NCBI GenBank assembly: GCA_017543165.1
Contig: JAFYGL010000168.1
Span: 1 to 13,964 of the forward strand
Direction: 5' to 3'
From: Victivallales bacterium
GTDB lineage: Bacteria > Verrucomicrobiota > Lentisphaeria > Oligosphaerales > Oligosphaeraceae
Length of the DNA stretch: 13,964 nucleotides
Shown: one piece after another, positions 7,533 through 13,964 of the stretch
How the letters are laid out: each line of letters begins with the position of its first letter
How positions within the stretch are numbered: position 1 is the first letter of the stretch
Notes under the pieces: generated by a model
What the model was told of the DNA's origin: nothing
Database searches by the model: none
The model's input: only the letters and a program-made list of their open reading frames with translations
Translations under genes and position numbers: made by a program

Positions 7533-8258
7533 ATGAGAAGCACAAGATTCACTTTGATTGAACTGCTAGTTGTCATTGCGATAATCGCCATACTGGCGGC
7601 CATGCTGTTGCCTGCTTTGAGCAAGGCGCGTGAAAAGGCACGCATGACGGCATGCCTTAGCAATCTGAAGCAGATTGGGCTGGCGCACTGCATGTACACT
7701 GAAGAGAATGAGGATTGGATTTTGCCGACCAGTATATATGTGCCAGAAGGAACAACAAATGCAGTTTACTGGGTGAGTGTGCTGGGAAATGGCAATTATG
7801 GTGTGAGGTGGATTAGCCGCAAGGAAACCAGCACCCAGGGCAGCCATTTCCGCTGTCCCTCGGAGCAGGCTCCGTTTGACGAGGATACCAAGGGAGGTTT
7901 CAAATTCGCCACTCACTATGGCGCCAATGCAATCCTGACTGGGACGACTGCCACAAACAAGAAATACAACAAGTACAGGACCTTGGCGAATATGCAGACC
8001 CCCAGCACTGTGATGTATGCCTCTGACTTCTATAGGCTGAATAACCTTGCCAGCGACTACATTGCCGAAACACGCTTCTCAAATCGTCATTCCGCCGATT
8101 ACAAGCAGAACATGGTCATGCTTGACGGCCATGCCGAAACATATACCCTGAATCAAATGCGCGCATGGCCAAAGGAGACATACAATGTGGGATGCCCTGA
8201 TGTCAATGACTTTGACCATTTCCTGCTCCGTGGTTTTTGCTGGAAGGACGGAAAGTAG
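7533..8258 (+). CDS. Type II secretion/type IV pilin-like pseudopilin (prepilin-type cleavage domain, H-X-DG type)
   Basis: The 241-residue protein starts [17 protein letters not shown], the class III signal of pilin-like proteins: a short basic leader, Phe after the expected cut, Glu five residues on, and a hydrophobic helix to about residue 30. Next come [30 protein letters not shown] and, near the end, [20 protein letters not shown]. These are the regions typical of the large PVC families of processing-associated pilin-like proteins, here with 11 rather than 9 residues between His and Asp-Gly. The residue before the expected cut is Arg rather than Gly, as is common in Lentisphaerota-like sequences. 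It probably sits in the inner membrane or a pseudopilus. In PVC genomes such genes often occur singly beside sugar-degradation genes, so it may be part of an envelope system serving this locus. The exact role is unknown. A hairpin with a T run follows the stop. Confidence 0.88.
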   Translation: MRSTRFTLIELLVVIAIIAILAAMLLPALSKAREKARMTACLSNLKQIGLAHCMYTEENEDWILPTSIYVPEGTTNAVYWVSVLGNGNYGVRWISRKETSTQGSHFRCPSEQAPFDEDTKGGFKFATHYGANAILTGTTATNKKYNKYRTLANMQTPSTVMYASDFYRLNNLASDYIAETRFSNRHSADYKQNMVMLDGHAETYTLNQMRAWPKETYNVGCPDVNDFDHFLLRGFCWKDGK

Positions 8259-8260
8259 AA

Positions 8261-8289
8261 GCCTAGGTGTCCAGGGGCTAGGCATTTTT
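8261..8289 (+). terminator. Rho-independent terminator-like hairpin after the pseudopilin
   Basis: GCCTAG (8261-8266) pairs perfectly with CTAGGC (8278-8283) across an 11-base loop and is followed by ATTTTT. It starts two bases after the pseudopilin stop and precedes the LamG gene. The stem is only six pairs, so termination may be partial. Confidence 0.6.
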
Positions 8290-8315
8290 AATAGTCTCTA
8301 AACAGGAGTTTTAAG

Positions 8316-8954
8316 ATGAGAAATGTTTTGATAGTTCTGGCTAGTTTTGTATTGTCGTCAGCGGCGATAGACTTTGACTTCACGGCTGAGCCGCCAGCGG
8401 CAAAAGGCAAAGTTCCCATGATAAAACTGGACGACACGATTAAGATCGGCGGTACCAGGGAGCGCACGGCACTGCATTTCGACGCTGGCAGCAAGCCCAT
8501 TGCCATACCTGGCACGGGGCATCTTACCCTGGACAATGGCCTTACCATTGCTTTGGATTTCTTCCCAGCCGACAAGGGCGACAACAAGAACTGGCACATG
8601 CTGGTGCTCAAGAAGAATGAATATCTGCTGGACCGCAGTGGAGATGTTGTGTACTTCAAGTGGAAGACTGGCAAGAAGTGGCTGACAGTGTTCCAGCACA
8701 GAGTCAAGATGGACAAGCCCCGCCGCCTTGTGGTGGTGATAAACAAGGAGCGCAAACTGTCCTTGTGGGTTGATGGCAGGCATTACATCAGCGCGCAGTT
8801 GCTGAAGGAAGGCGCGGAGCAGCCTAACAGCGGCAAGGAGGACATTGTGTTTGGCGGCGGCTGGAGCGGCGGCAACTTCATGGGTGACCTCTACAGGATA
8901 AAGGTAATCGGTGAGGCTGTGCCAAGGACGGATGTATCGGAGGTTCTGAAATGA
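8316..8954 (+). CDS. Secreted LamG/concanavalin A-like domain protein
   Basis: The 212-residue product has a signal peptide (MRNVLIVLASFVLSSAA), with a plausible signal-peptidase I cut after SSAA. The mature part (IDFDFTAEPP onward) looks like a single LamG/concanavalin A-like beta sandwich: GLTIALDFFP, a WHMLVLKKNEYLLDRSG strand pair, RRLVVVINKERKLSLWVDGRHY and GGNFMGDLYRIKVIGEAV. This resembles the N-terminal module of the next protein in both the DF-rich mature start and the GLTI strand. No catalytic residues are recognisable, so a carbohydrate-binding or adhesive role outside the cytoplasm is inferred. AGGAG lies seven bases before the ATG. Its stop overlaps the start of the next gene (ATGA), so the two proteins are probably made together in similar amounts. 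The sequence does not identify the ligand. Confidence 0.75.
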   Translation: MRNVLIVLASFVLSSAAIDFDFTAEPPAAKGKVPMIKLDDTIKIGGTRERTALHFDAGSKPIAIPGTGHLTLDNGLTIALDFFPADKGDNKNWHMLVLKKNEYLLDRSGDVVYFKWKTGKKWLTVFQHRVKMDKPRRLVVVINKERKLSLWVDGRHYISAQLLKEGAEQPNSGKEDIVFGGGWSGGNFMGDLYRIKVIGEAVPRTDVSEVLK

Positions 8955-11900
8955 GAAGCATGCGTATTGTCGCGGTTTCCTTGCTGCTGGCATTGTTGCT
9001 TTGCGGAAAGGACATATTGCAGGCGGATTTTACCAAGGAAAGTTCGTTCCGTCTGTTTGACGGGGCGCAGTTGAAGGACAAGTGTCTGGTACTCCAGGGC
9101 AAGAAAAGCTATGCGGAAGTGGTGGGCAGCGAGCGTTTCAAAGTGGGGCAGGGTGGACTGACCATAAGCTGCATTGCCGCCTTTGACAAGCTGCCCAAAC
9201 TTGGACAGGATTTGTTTTGGAAGGAGGAGAGCTGGATGCTGTCCCGCTTTGATGGAGGCGCAATGACCGCCTATCTTCATGACGGCCTGAAATATGTGGC
9301 GCGCTCCGACGGCGGTTTTGCCGCAGAGCCTGGGACATTCAACCACTATGCCTTGACAATCAGGCGCTTTGTCCAGGCAGAGGAAGGAAAATACGGCTAC
9401 ATCATTGAGATATACATCAATGGCGAACTTGAGGCGCGGACGGAGAATTTTGGATTCACTCTCAACGAACCGTCCAACCCTGTCACTCTGGGGCGCGGAA
9501 ATGCGGGCGACGTGTGGGCGATGAACGGCAAGATTGCCTTCTTCCGCATGGAGGACAGGGCGCTTTCGCAGGAGGAACTCTACGAAGAGGCGAAGAAAAG
9601 CGGGCTGGTCAAGGTGAAGCAGAGCCGCTACAGGGAAATCGGCGCTGGATTGAAGGCGGCGCTGGAGGCATTGCCGCAGGGTTTGCCTGAACGGGAATGG
9701 CTTGTGGGCGCATTCAGCCGCGCCGCCTCCAACGGGGCGGACCAGGAGGCCATGGCCGCCGCAGTAGGCAGGATGAAGGGCGTTTCCGCAAAGTCACTGG
9801 AGGAGGCCGCAGATAAAATCAATGCCGCACAGGACATGCTCAGGCTCATGGTTGGCAAACGCGCCGCATTGTGCTATGTGGTGAAGGACTGCGGCTCCGC
9901 ATTCCCCCTTTGCGGCATGTATGACCGCAAGAGCAGGCGTGAGGTCTTTGGCAGGCAGACAATGGATTTCCGCCTGAAGACCGCCATCGGCAAGAAGAGG
10001 AGCGGATATACCGCCACTGAATCCAATTGGCCGAAGAAGGAAGTGGCAATCTCAGGCAATCAGGTGACGATGACATTCCAGAACAAGGCGGCTCTGGTGA
10101 CATTGAAGCAGGTGTTCGACGGCAATGCCAGGCTGGAAAGCCATGTCGCCGTGCAGATGCTGGACAATAAGCAGTTGTTGCAGGAAGTGGTCTTCCCGCA
10201 TACTATGTTTGCAAGGCTGGACAGGGGCAGGGACAAGATGGTGTACCCCTGGCAGGAAGGCGTAATCGTGGAGGAGCCGACACTCAAGAACCACCCGCGG
10301 GTGCGCCAGAGCATGTTCTATCCTCGCTCGTATCTTTCCATGCAGTTCGGCGCATACTATGATGACGCCAGCGGCATATACTTTGCATTCGAGGACCCTG
10401 AGGCCGAAATCAAGCAATACTATGCCCAGGGGCAGAAAGGCGAACTTGTGGCGATGTGGACGGGCTTCGCCCCCTGGAAGGCTGGCGACACAGGCGGCAA
10501 TTCCTACAATATGAGCGGCGTCTCCGCCATTGAACTGTATGATGGCGAGTGGTTTGAGGCGACGCGTGTCTATCGCCGTTTCCTGGAAAGCAAGGCACGC
10601 TGGTGGGTGAAGGACATTCCACGCAAGGACACGCAGAAGCGCTTCCGCGATTTGCCCATGTGGATACAGGTGCACAGCAACCACCAAGTGTATAAAAAGC
10701 CCTTTGACATGCTTGCCGCCGAATTGAAATACTTCAGGGACTACCTGGAACTGCCCTTTGGCGTGCATCATTATGGCTGGGATGATACGACCAGACATGA
10801 CTGGCCGCATTTCCTGCCAAAAGCGGATTTTGGCGATTTCCTAAAGGATTTGGCTGAAAAACCAGACATTTATGACAAGCCATACGTGGATGCGCGTCTT
10901 TGGGCTGTAAAGGATGGGCGTCCAGGAAACTTTGACTATATGTTCTCCAGCCATGGGGAGAAATTCGCTGTGAAGAATCTGGACGGCACCATGAATTACG
11001 AGAACTACAGGGATGCCAGGGACCCGAAGGCGGAGATGAAGGCATACGCCATAATGTGTCCTGGCGCCTTGGGCTGGCAGGAGTTTGTGGCTGGCATGGC
11101 GAACCGCGTGATAGGGTATGGCGTGCCTGCACTGTATCTGGATGAGATTGCCGCCGCAAGGCCCTATCTTTGCTATGACACGAACCACGACCATCTTGTT
11201 GGCGACCCCAGGACATGGATTGCAGGGCATCGCAAGTTCATGGCTGATATACGCGGGAAAAGGCCAGGCGCATTTCTGGACTGCGAGGATGGAGCCGAGG
11301 CATTTCTTGACATGCTGGATGGAATGATGATATGGCGCTGGCATGGAGTAGTGCCCATCTTCAATGCAATATACCACGGAAGAATACAGTTCACTGGACG
11401 GGACTTCAGCCTGCCTTATGGTGACTATCGGGTTGAGAAGCACAGGCAGTTCTTCGTGAAGACTGCGGTGCAACTGGTGGGGGCGGAGCAGCTTGGATGG
11501 TTCATGATGTTCGAGATGCAGTTCCCGCAGCGCATGCTTTTCATAAAGAAGATGTCACATGTGCGCAACATGCTGCTGGAGTATTTCAACGAAGGCGAGA
11601 TGCTGGCGCCTGTTTCGTACATAAGGCATCCTGGAACCGATGGCTGCAAATGGGGCAGGAAGTTCGGTGATTATGTGCAGATGGACAAGGTGCTGTCGGG
11701 CATATACCAGCGCAGGGACGGCGTTGCTGCGGCAATCTTCGTCAATCCATACGGTGAGAAAGCGGATTTCGAACCTGATTTCAGCCGCTATGGCAAGAAG
11801 GTAGTGGCTGTGCTGGGCGAAAAGGGGCAGATGCCTGGAGCGAAAATCACGTTGGAGGCGGAGAGCGCGGCCATTGTGGTCCTGGCCGACAAAGTGGATG

Positions 11901-12373
11901 CCAATGCAAAGAAGGAGGCGGACAGGATTGGGAAATACATGCTGCGCATCGGCGGCTTCAAGCCTGGCATGTATCCTACGGATGCAGTCAAACTTAGCAT
12001 GAGCAAATCAAAGGCCCCCTTTAATCCAATGACGCCTGTCTGTTTTGCAAATGCATCTGCCATGCTTGATGCAAATGCGTCTGCGGACGGTACATTCGTG
12101 GGCTGGCTGCGGGAAAAGCCTGCATTCGCCTTCAATCCAGTCACGCCAGTGACAGAAAAAGTCAGGTGCGTCATTAGCCTTTATGGTGTGCGGGGCAATG
12201 GCAAGATGAAAATGATGCAGGGAGGCAGGGAACTTGCCTCATTTGACATAGCACAGGGCATGGACCAGGTCGAATGCAGGAATGCATTCACTCTGGGAGA
12301 AGGACCAGTTCTATTCACTTCAGACGGCAACTGGAACGGCAAGCTGCTGTCCTGGCAGATTGTCAAGGAGTAA
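8951..12373 (+). CDS. Secreted multidomain putative glycoside hydrolase (LamG-like plus DUF6259-like barrel)
   Basis: This 1140-residue protein starts with a signal peptide (MRSMRIVAVSLLLALLLCGKDILQA). The Cys in the hydrophobic stretch lacks a proper lipobox, so a lipoprotein is unlikely. A LamG-like sandwich spans about residues 22-215 (GLTISCIAAFDKLP, FNHYALTIRRF, YIIEIYINGELEAR, GKIAFFRMEDRALSQEELYEE). A helical stretch of about 225-295 follows, then a beta-rich domain to about 560. A probable TIM barrel begins near DLPMWIQVHSN (about 568) with GVHHYGWDD. Candidate catalytic acids are D731/E732 in LYLDEIAAA and E779/E783 in LDCEDGAEAFLDMLDG. The C-terminus (about 920-1140) is beta-rich and includes FNPMTPV and FNPVTPV. 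The arrangement recalls the DUF6259 group of barrel enzymes, which I identify from memory. Exported polysaccharide cleavage is inferred; reaction and substrate are unknown. It overlaps the LamG gene by four bases with GGAGG seven bases upstream. Confidence 0.8.
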   Translation: MRSMRIVAVSLLLALLLCGKDILQADFTKESSFRLFDGAQLKDKCLVLQGKKSYAEVVGSERFKVGQGGLTISCIAAFDKLPKLGQDLFWKEESWMLSRFDGGAMTAYLHDGLKYVARSDGGFAAEPGTFNHYALTIRRFVQAEEGKYGYIIEIYINGELEARTENFGFTLNEPSNPVTLGRGNAGDVWAMNGKIAFFRMEDRALSQEELYEEAKKSGLVKVKQSRYREIGAGLKAALEALPQGLPEREWLVGAFSRAASNGADQEAMAAAVGRMKGVSAKSLEEAADKINAAQDMLRLMVGKRAALCYVVKDCGSAFPLCGMYDRKSRREVFGRQTMDFRLKTAIGKKRSGYTATESNWPKKEVAISGNQVTMTFQNKAALVTLKQVFDGNARLESHVAVQMLDNKQLLQEVVFPHTMFARLDRGRDKMVYPWQEGVIVEEPTLKNHPRVRQSMFYPRSYLSMQFGAYYDDASGIYFAFEDPEAEIKQYYAQGQKGELVAMWTGFAPWKAGDTGGNSYNMSGVSAIELYDGEWFEATRVYRRFLESKARWWVKDIPRKDTQKRFRDLPMWIQVHSNHQVYKKPFDMLAAELKYFRDYLELPFGVHHYGWDDTTRHDWPHFLPKADFGDFLKDLAEKPDIYDKPYVDARLWAVKDGRPGNFDYMFSSHGEKFAVKNLDGTMNYENYRDARDPKAEMKAYAIMCPGALGWQEFVAGMANRVIGYGVPALYLDEIAAARPYLCYDTNHDHLVGDPRTWIAGHRKFMADIRGKRPGAFLDCEDGAEAFLDMLDGMMIWRWHGVVPIFNAIYHGRIQFTGRDFSLPYGDYRVEKHRQFFVKTAVQLVGAEQLGWFMMFEMQFPQRMLFIKKMSHVRNMLLEYFNEGEMLAPVSYIRHPGTDGCKWGRKFGDYVQMDKVLSGIYQRRDGVAAAIFVNPYGEKADFEPDFSRYGKKVVAVLGEKGQMPGAKITLEAESAAIVVLADKVDANAKKEADRIGKYMLRIGGFKPGMYPTDAVKLSMSKSKAPFNPMTPVCFANASAMLDANASADGTFVGWLREKPAFAFNPVTPVTEKVRCVISLYGVRGNGKMKMMQGGRELASFDIAQGMDQVECRNAFTLGEGPVLFTSDGNWNGKLLSWQIVKE

Positions 12374-12424
12374 TTGCCTTTGTGGTTATGGGGATTGTTT
12401 GCGTGGCAACCAATTGCATGATAG

Positions 12425-12456
12425 TTTTCATTGAATAGCGAACTGGCTAATGAAAA
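12425..12456. other. Weak stem-loop in the convergent gap
   Basis: TTTTCATT and AATGAAAA pair perfectly around a 16-base loop that itself contains TAGC/GCTA. It lies between the 3' ends of the barrel-protein gene and dsdA. The stem is AT-rich, and the T and A runs are on the wrong sides for a classical terminator on either strand. It may still mark the shared transcript end. Confidence 0.3.
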
Positions 12457-12463
12457 TGTGTGT

Positions 12464-13687
12464 TTATTCAGGCAGGTAGCGTCCGCCTGTGGTCCATAGA
12501 ATGTGCATAATATTGGCTGGATTCAGCCCGAAAGCCTCGCAGTAATCCGATGCCAATACCATTTCAGGCCCTGCGAAACCAGCAGCAGCGGATGCCTCTA
12601 TTTTAAGTTGTTCGGTTTCACGGGTGATATGCTGGTATGCCGTCAGAGTTTCGTCCTTGACTGTGAAGCAGCCGCTGACCATGCTGCGGATGATACGCCC
12701 CACGAAGGCCGAGGGACGCCCCACGGCCAGGCCATCTGCCAGCGTCCGATTGGTTAAGCCAATGTCATACACGCTGATTTTGTCATGCTTGCCGCTGAGG
12801 AGGCCAAGTGTCATGCAGGGCGCGTCCACTGGCTCCGCAAAGAAGCAGTGCGCCGCATTTCCGAATATGGTCTTTAGGCCGAAGCAGATGCCGCCTGGAG
12901 CACCGCCAACGCCGCATGGAAGATACACGAACAGTGGATGTTCGGCATCGGGTACGATGCCCCGTAGGCGCAGCTGGTCCCGCAGGCGGAATGCCGCCGT
13001 TGAATAGCCGAGAAACAACTCAGGCGAATTCTCGTCATCCACAAAATACGAGTACGGATCTGCCTCTGCCTCCTTGCGGCCCTGCGCCACGGCGCTGGAG
13101 TAGTCACCTGTGTACTCGATTACCTCCACGCCACGCGACCCCAGCAGTTGCTTCTTCCACTCCTTTGCGTCTGCGGACATGTGCACGCGCGCCTTGAAGC
13201 CCAGCGCAGCGGCGATGGTGCCAATGCTCAATCCAAGGTTGCCCGTGCTGCCAACGGACACCGTGTAGTGCCCAAACAAGTCGCGGATTTTTGCCTCCGC
13301 CATTTTCCGATAGTTGTCCCCGGATTGCAGCAGACCGTTTTTCATGCACAGCGTTTCCGCGAAGCACAGGACATTGTATATGCCGCCCCGCGCCTTGACC
13401 GAACCTGCCACAGGTAGGTCGTGGTCTGCCTTCAGTAGCATTCTTGCGCCTGGACACAGTTTTTCCGCCAGTTTGGGTATGTCAAGCTGCCGTGATTCAA
13501 TAATGCCGAACTGCTCGGCTGCCTCGTCGAAAAGCTGCGCCAGCAGTGGCGCGAAACGTGCCAGCCTTGCCTCTGCATCCAGCATGTCGTCTAGCGAAAA
13601 CTTGCAGGATGACGTCCCTGTACCATATTCGGGATTCCGCCAGAAGAGGGGTTCCCTGCTTTGAAGTTTCTGAATAAAATCGGTCAT
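12464..13687 (-). CDS. dsdA: D-serine ammonia-lyase (D-serine dehydratase)
   Basis: The 407-residue protein matches DsdA along its length. It has the PLP lysine K98 in GSVKARGGIYNV, the phosphate-binding loop GSTGNLG at 146-152 followed by LSIGTIAAALGFKARVHMSADAKEWKK, then DDENSPELFLGYS, PCGVGGAPGGI, CFFAEPVDAPCM and GLTNRTLADGLAVGRPS. The enzyme is PLP-dependent and converts D-serine to pyruvate and ammonia in the cytoplasm, giving detoxification and use of D-serine as carbon and nitrogen source. It is somewhat shorter than the roughly 440-residue E. coli enzyme, mainly at the N-terminus. GGAG lies about nine bases before the ATG. No dsdC regulator or D-serine permease is visible. The gene is convergent with the glycosidase locus. 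It follows another minus-strand gene by 105 bases, so an operon with that gene is possible. Confidence 0.95.
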   Translation of the reverse strand: MTDFIQKLQSREPLFWRNPEYGTGTSSCKFSLDDMLDAEARLARFAPLLAQLFDEAAEQFGIIESRQLDIPKLAEKLCPGARMLLKADHDLPVAGSVKARGGIYNVLCFAETLCMKNGLLQSGDNYRKMAEAKIRDLFGHYTVSVGSTGNLGLSIGTIAAALGFKARVHMSADAKEWKKQLLGSRGVEVIEYTGDYSSAVAQGRKEAEADPYSYFVDDENSPELFLGYSTAAFRLRDQLRLRGIVPDAEHPLFVYLPCGVGGAPGGICFGLKTIFGNAAHCFFAEPVDAPCMTLGLLSGKHDKISVYDIGLTNRTLADGLAVGRPSAFVGRIIRSMVSGCFTVKDETLTAYQHITRETEQLKIEASAAAGFAGPEMVLASDYCEAFGLNPANIMHILWTTGGRYLPE

Positions 13688-13711
13688 ATATCAATCTCCG
13701 TTTGTAATTGT

Positions 13712-13734
13712 GTGGACAGTGGACTGTGGACTGT
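13712..13734. repeat. Heptamer tandem repeat upstream of dsdA
   Basis: The units GTGGACA, GTGGACT and GTGGACT, followed by GT, form a 7-base tandem array in the 105-base gap between the partial upstream gene and dsdA, about 25 bases before the dsdA start. It could be a dispersed genomic repeat or a length-variable promoter element. No clear promoter is seen around it. Confidence 0.7.
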
Positions 13735-13792
13735 TCTATGCCGCGGCGCTATCGTCACAGTTGCTTGCGCACATCACAGTCTTATTGATATG

Positions 13793-13964
13793 CTATTTTG
13801 TTGCAGCCAGGCCAGCCTTGACCACCAGTTCAGCCAACTTTGACTGGCGTTGCAATTCCTTAGCAAGACCGTCCTTCGTTTCGTGAACACCGTATGGACG
13901 CGTGCTCCAGATTGCCAATGCAACTTGGAATACAGTGCGCTTGCCGTCAAAATAGAAGTAGTTG
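13793..13964 (-). CDS. Unrecognised protein, C-terminal 57 codons only
   Basis: The minus strand is open from the right edge to a TAG at 13793-13795. The visible end reads NYFYFDGKRTVFQVALAIW, then a helical stretch (DGLAKELQRQSKLAELVVKAGLAATK) before the stop. Base composition and codon use are like the neighbours, so it is probably a real gene end. I do not recognise the family. It is on the same strand as dsdA and 105 bases upstream of it, and could share a transcript with it. The start lies outside the window. Confidence 0.55.
   Translation of the reverse strand, partial: NYFYFDGKRTVFQVALAIWSTRPYGVHETKDGLAKELQRQSKLAELVVKAGLAATK

Noticed and set aside
8951..9025. Lipoprotein signal on the 1140-residue protein
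   Set aside because: The Cys is preceded by Leu-Leu-Leu rather than a small residue at -1, so the lipobox is not met.
10052..10810. A 252-codon minus-strand open frame inside the barrel-protein gene
   Set aside because: It is antisense to a coherent multidomain reading frame with a good start and has no recognisable domain.
12425..12456. Classical bidirectional terminator between the convergent genes
   Set aside because: The stem has T before and A after on both strands, opposite to the usual A-stem-T order; it is listed only as a weak stem-loop.

Overview
The window looks like a carbohydrate-catabolism locus from a bacterium of the PVC group, most probably a Lentisphaerota/Victivallales-type gut or anaerobic lineage. 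This assignment is an inference. It rests on a type II secretion-like pseudopilin with an [10 protein letters not shown] start and no Gly before the processing site, a GntR-headed regulator with a LacI-type sensor, LamG-bearing secreted proteins, and intergenic repeats of the 'GCGACGGCGTCCCCGCCGTCGC' and 'AATCTGTGAT' kind. No rRNA, tRNA, CRISPR array, phage gene or transposase is visible.

Layout. Positions 1-1109 (minus) hold most of a GH3 beta-N-acetylhexosaminidase that runs off the left edge. A divergent intergenic region (1110-1323) with decamer repeats and two dyad sequences separates it from a plus-strand regulator (1324-2436). The regulator stop overlaps the start of a purple-acid-phosphatase-like metallophosphoesterase (2433-4190) in an ATGA junction. 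A 251-base gap then carries a large inverted-repeat element (4204-4381) and two more copies of the decamer, just before a full-length GH2 beta-galactosidase (4442-7495). Next come a pseudopilin (7533-8258) with a terminator-like hairpin, a small secreted LamG-like protein (8316-8954), and a 1140-residue secreted protein (8951-12373) with a LamG-like N-terminus and a probable glycosidase barrel, translationally coupled to the LamG gene. On the minus strand at the right are D-serine ammonia-lyase (dsdA, 12464-13687) and the C-terminal end of an unrecognised gene (13793-13964).

How the genes may work together. The exported LamG pair could bind and cut a polysaccharide or glycan outside the cytoplasm, and the pseudopilin could belong to the envelope apparatus. 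The GH2 and GH3 enzymes have no visible signal peptide and could finish degradation of galactosides and N-acetylhexosaminides inside. The sugar-sensor-type regulator lies between the two cytosolic glycosidases and is a natural candidate to control them. The shared decamer repeat upstream of both glycosidases, the regulator-phosphoesterase coupling and the tandem LamG architecture are the least ordinary points. The dsdA side looks unrelated to sugar use.
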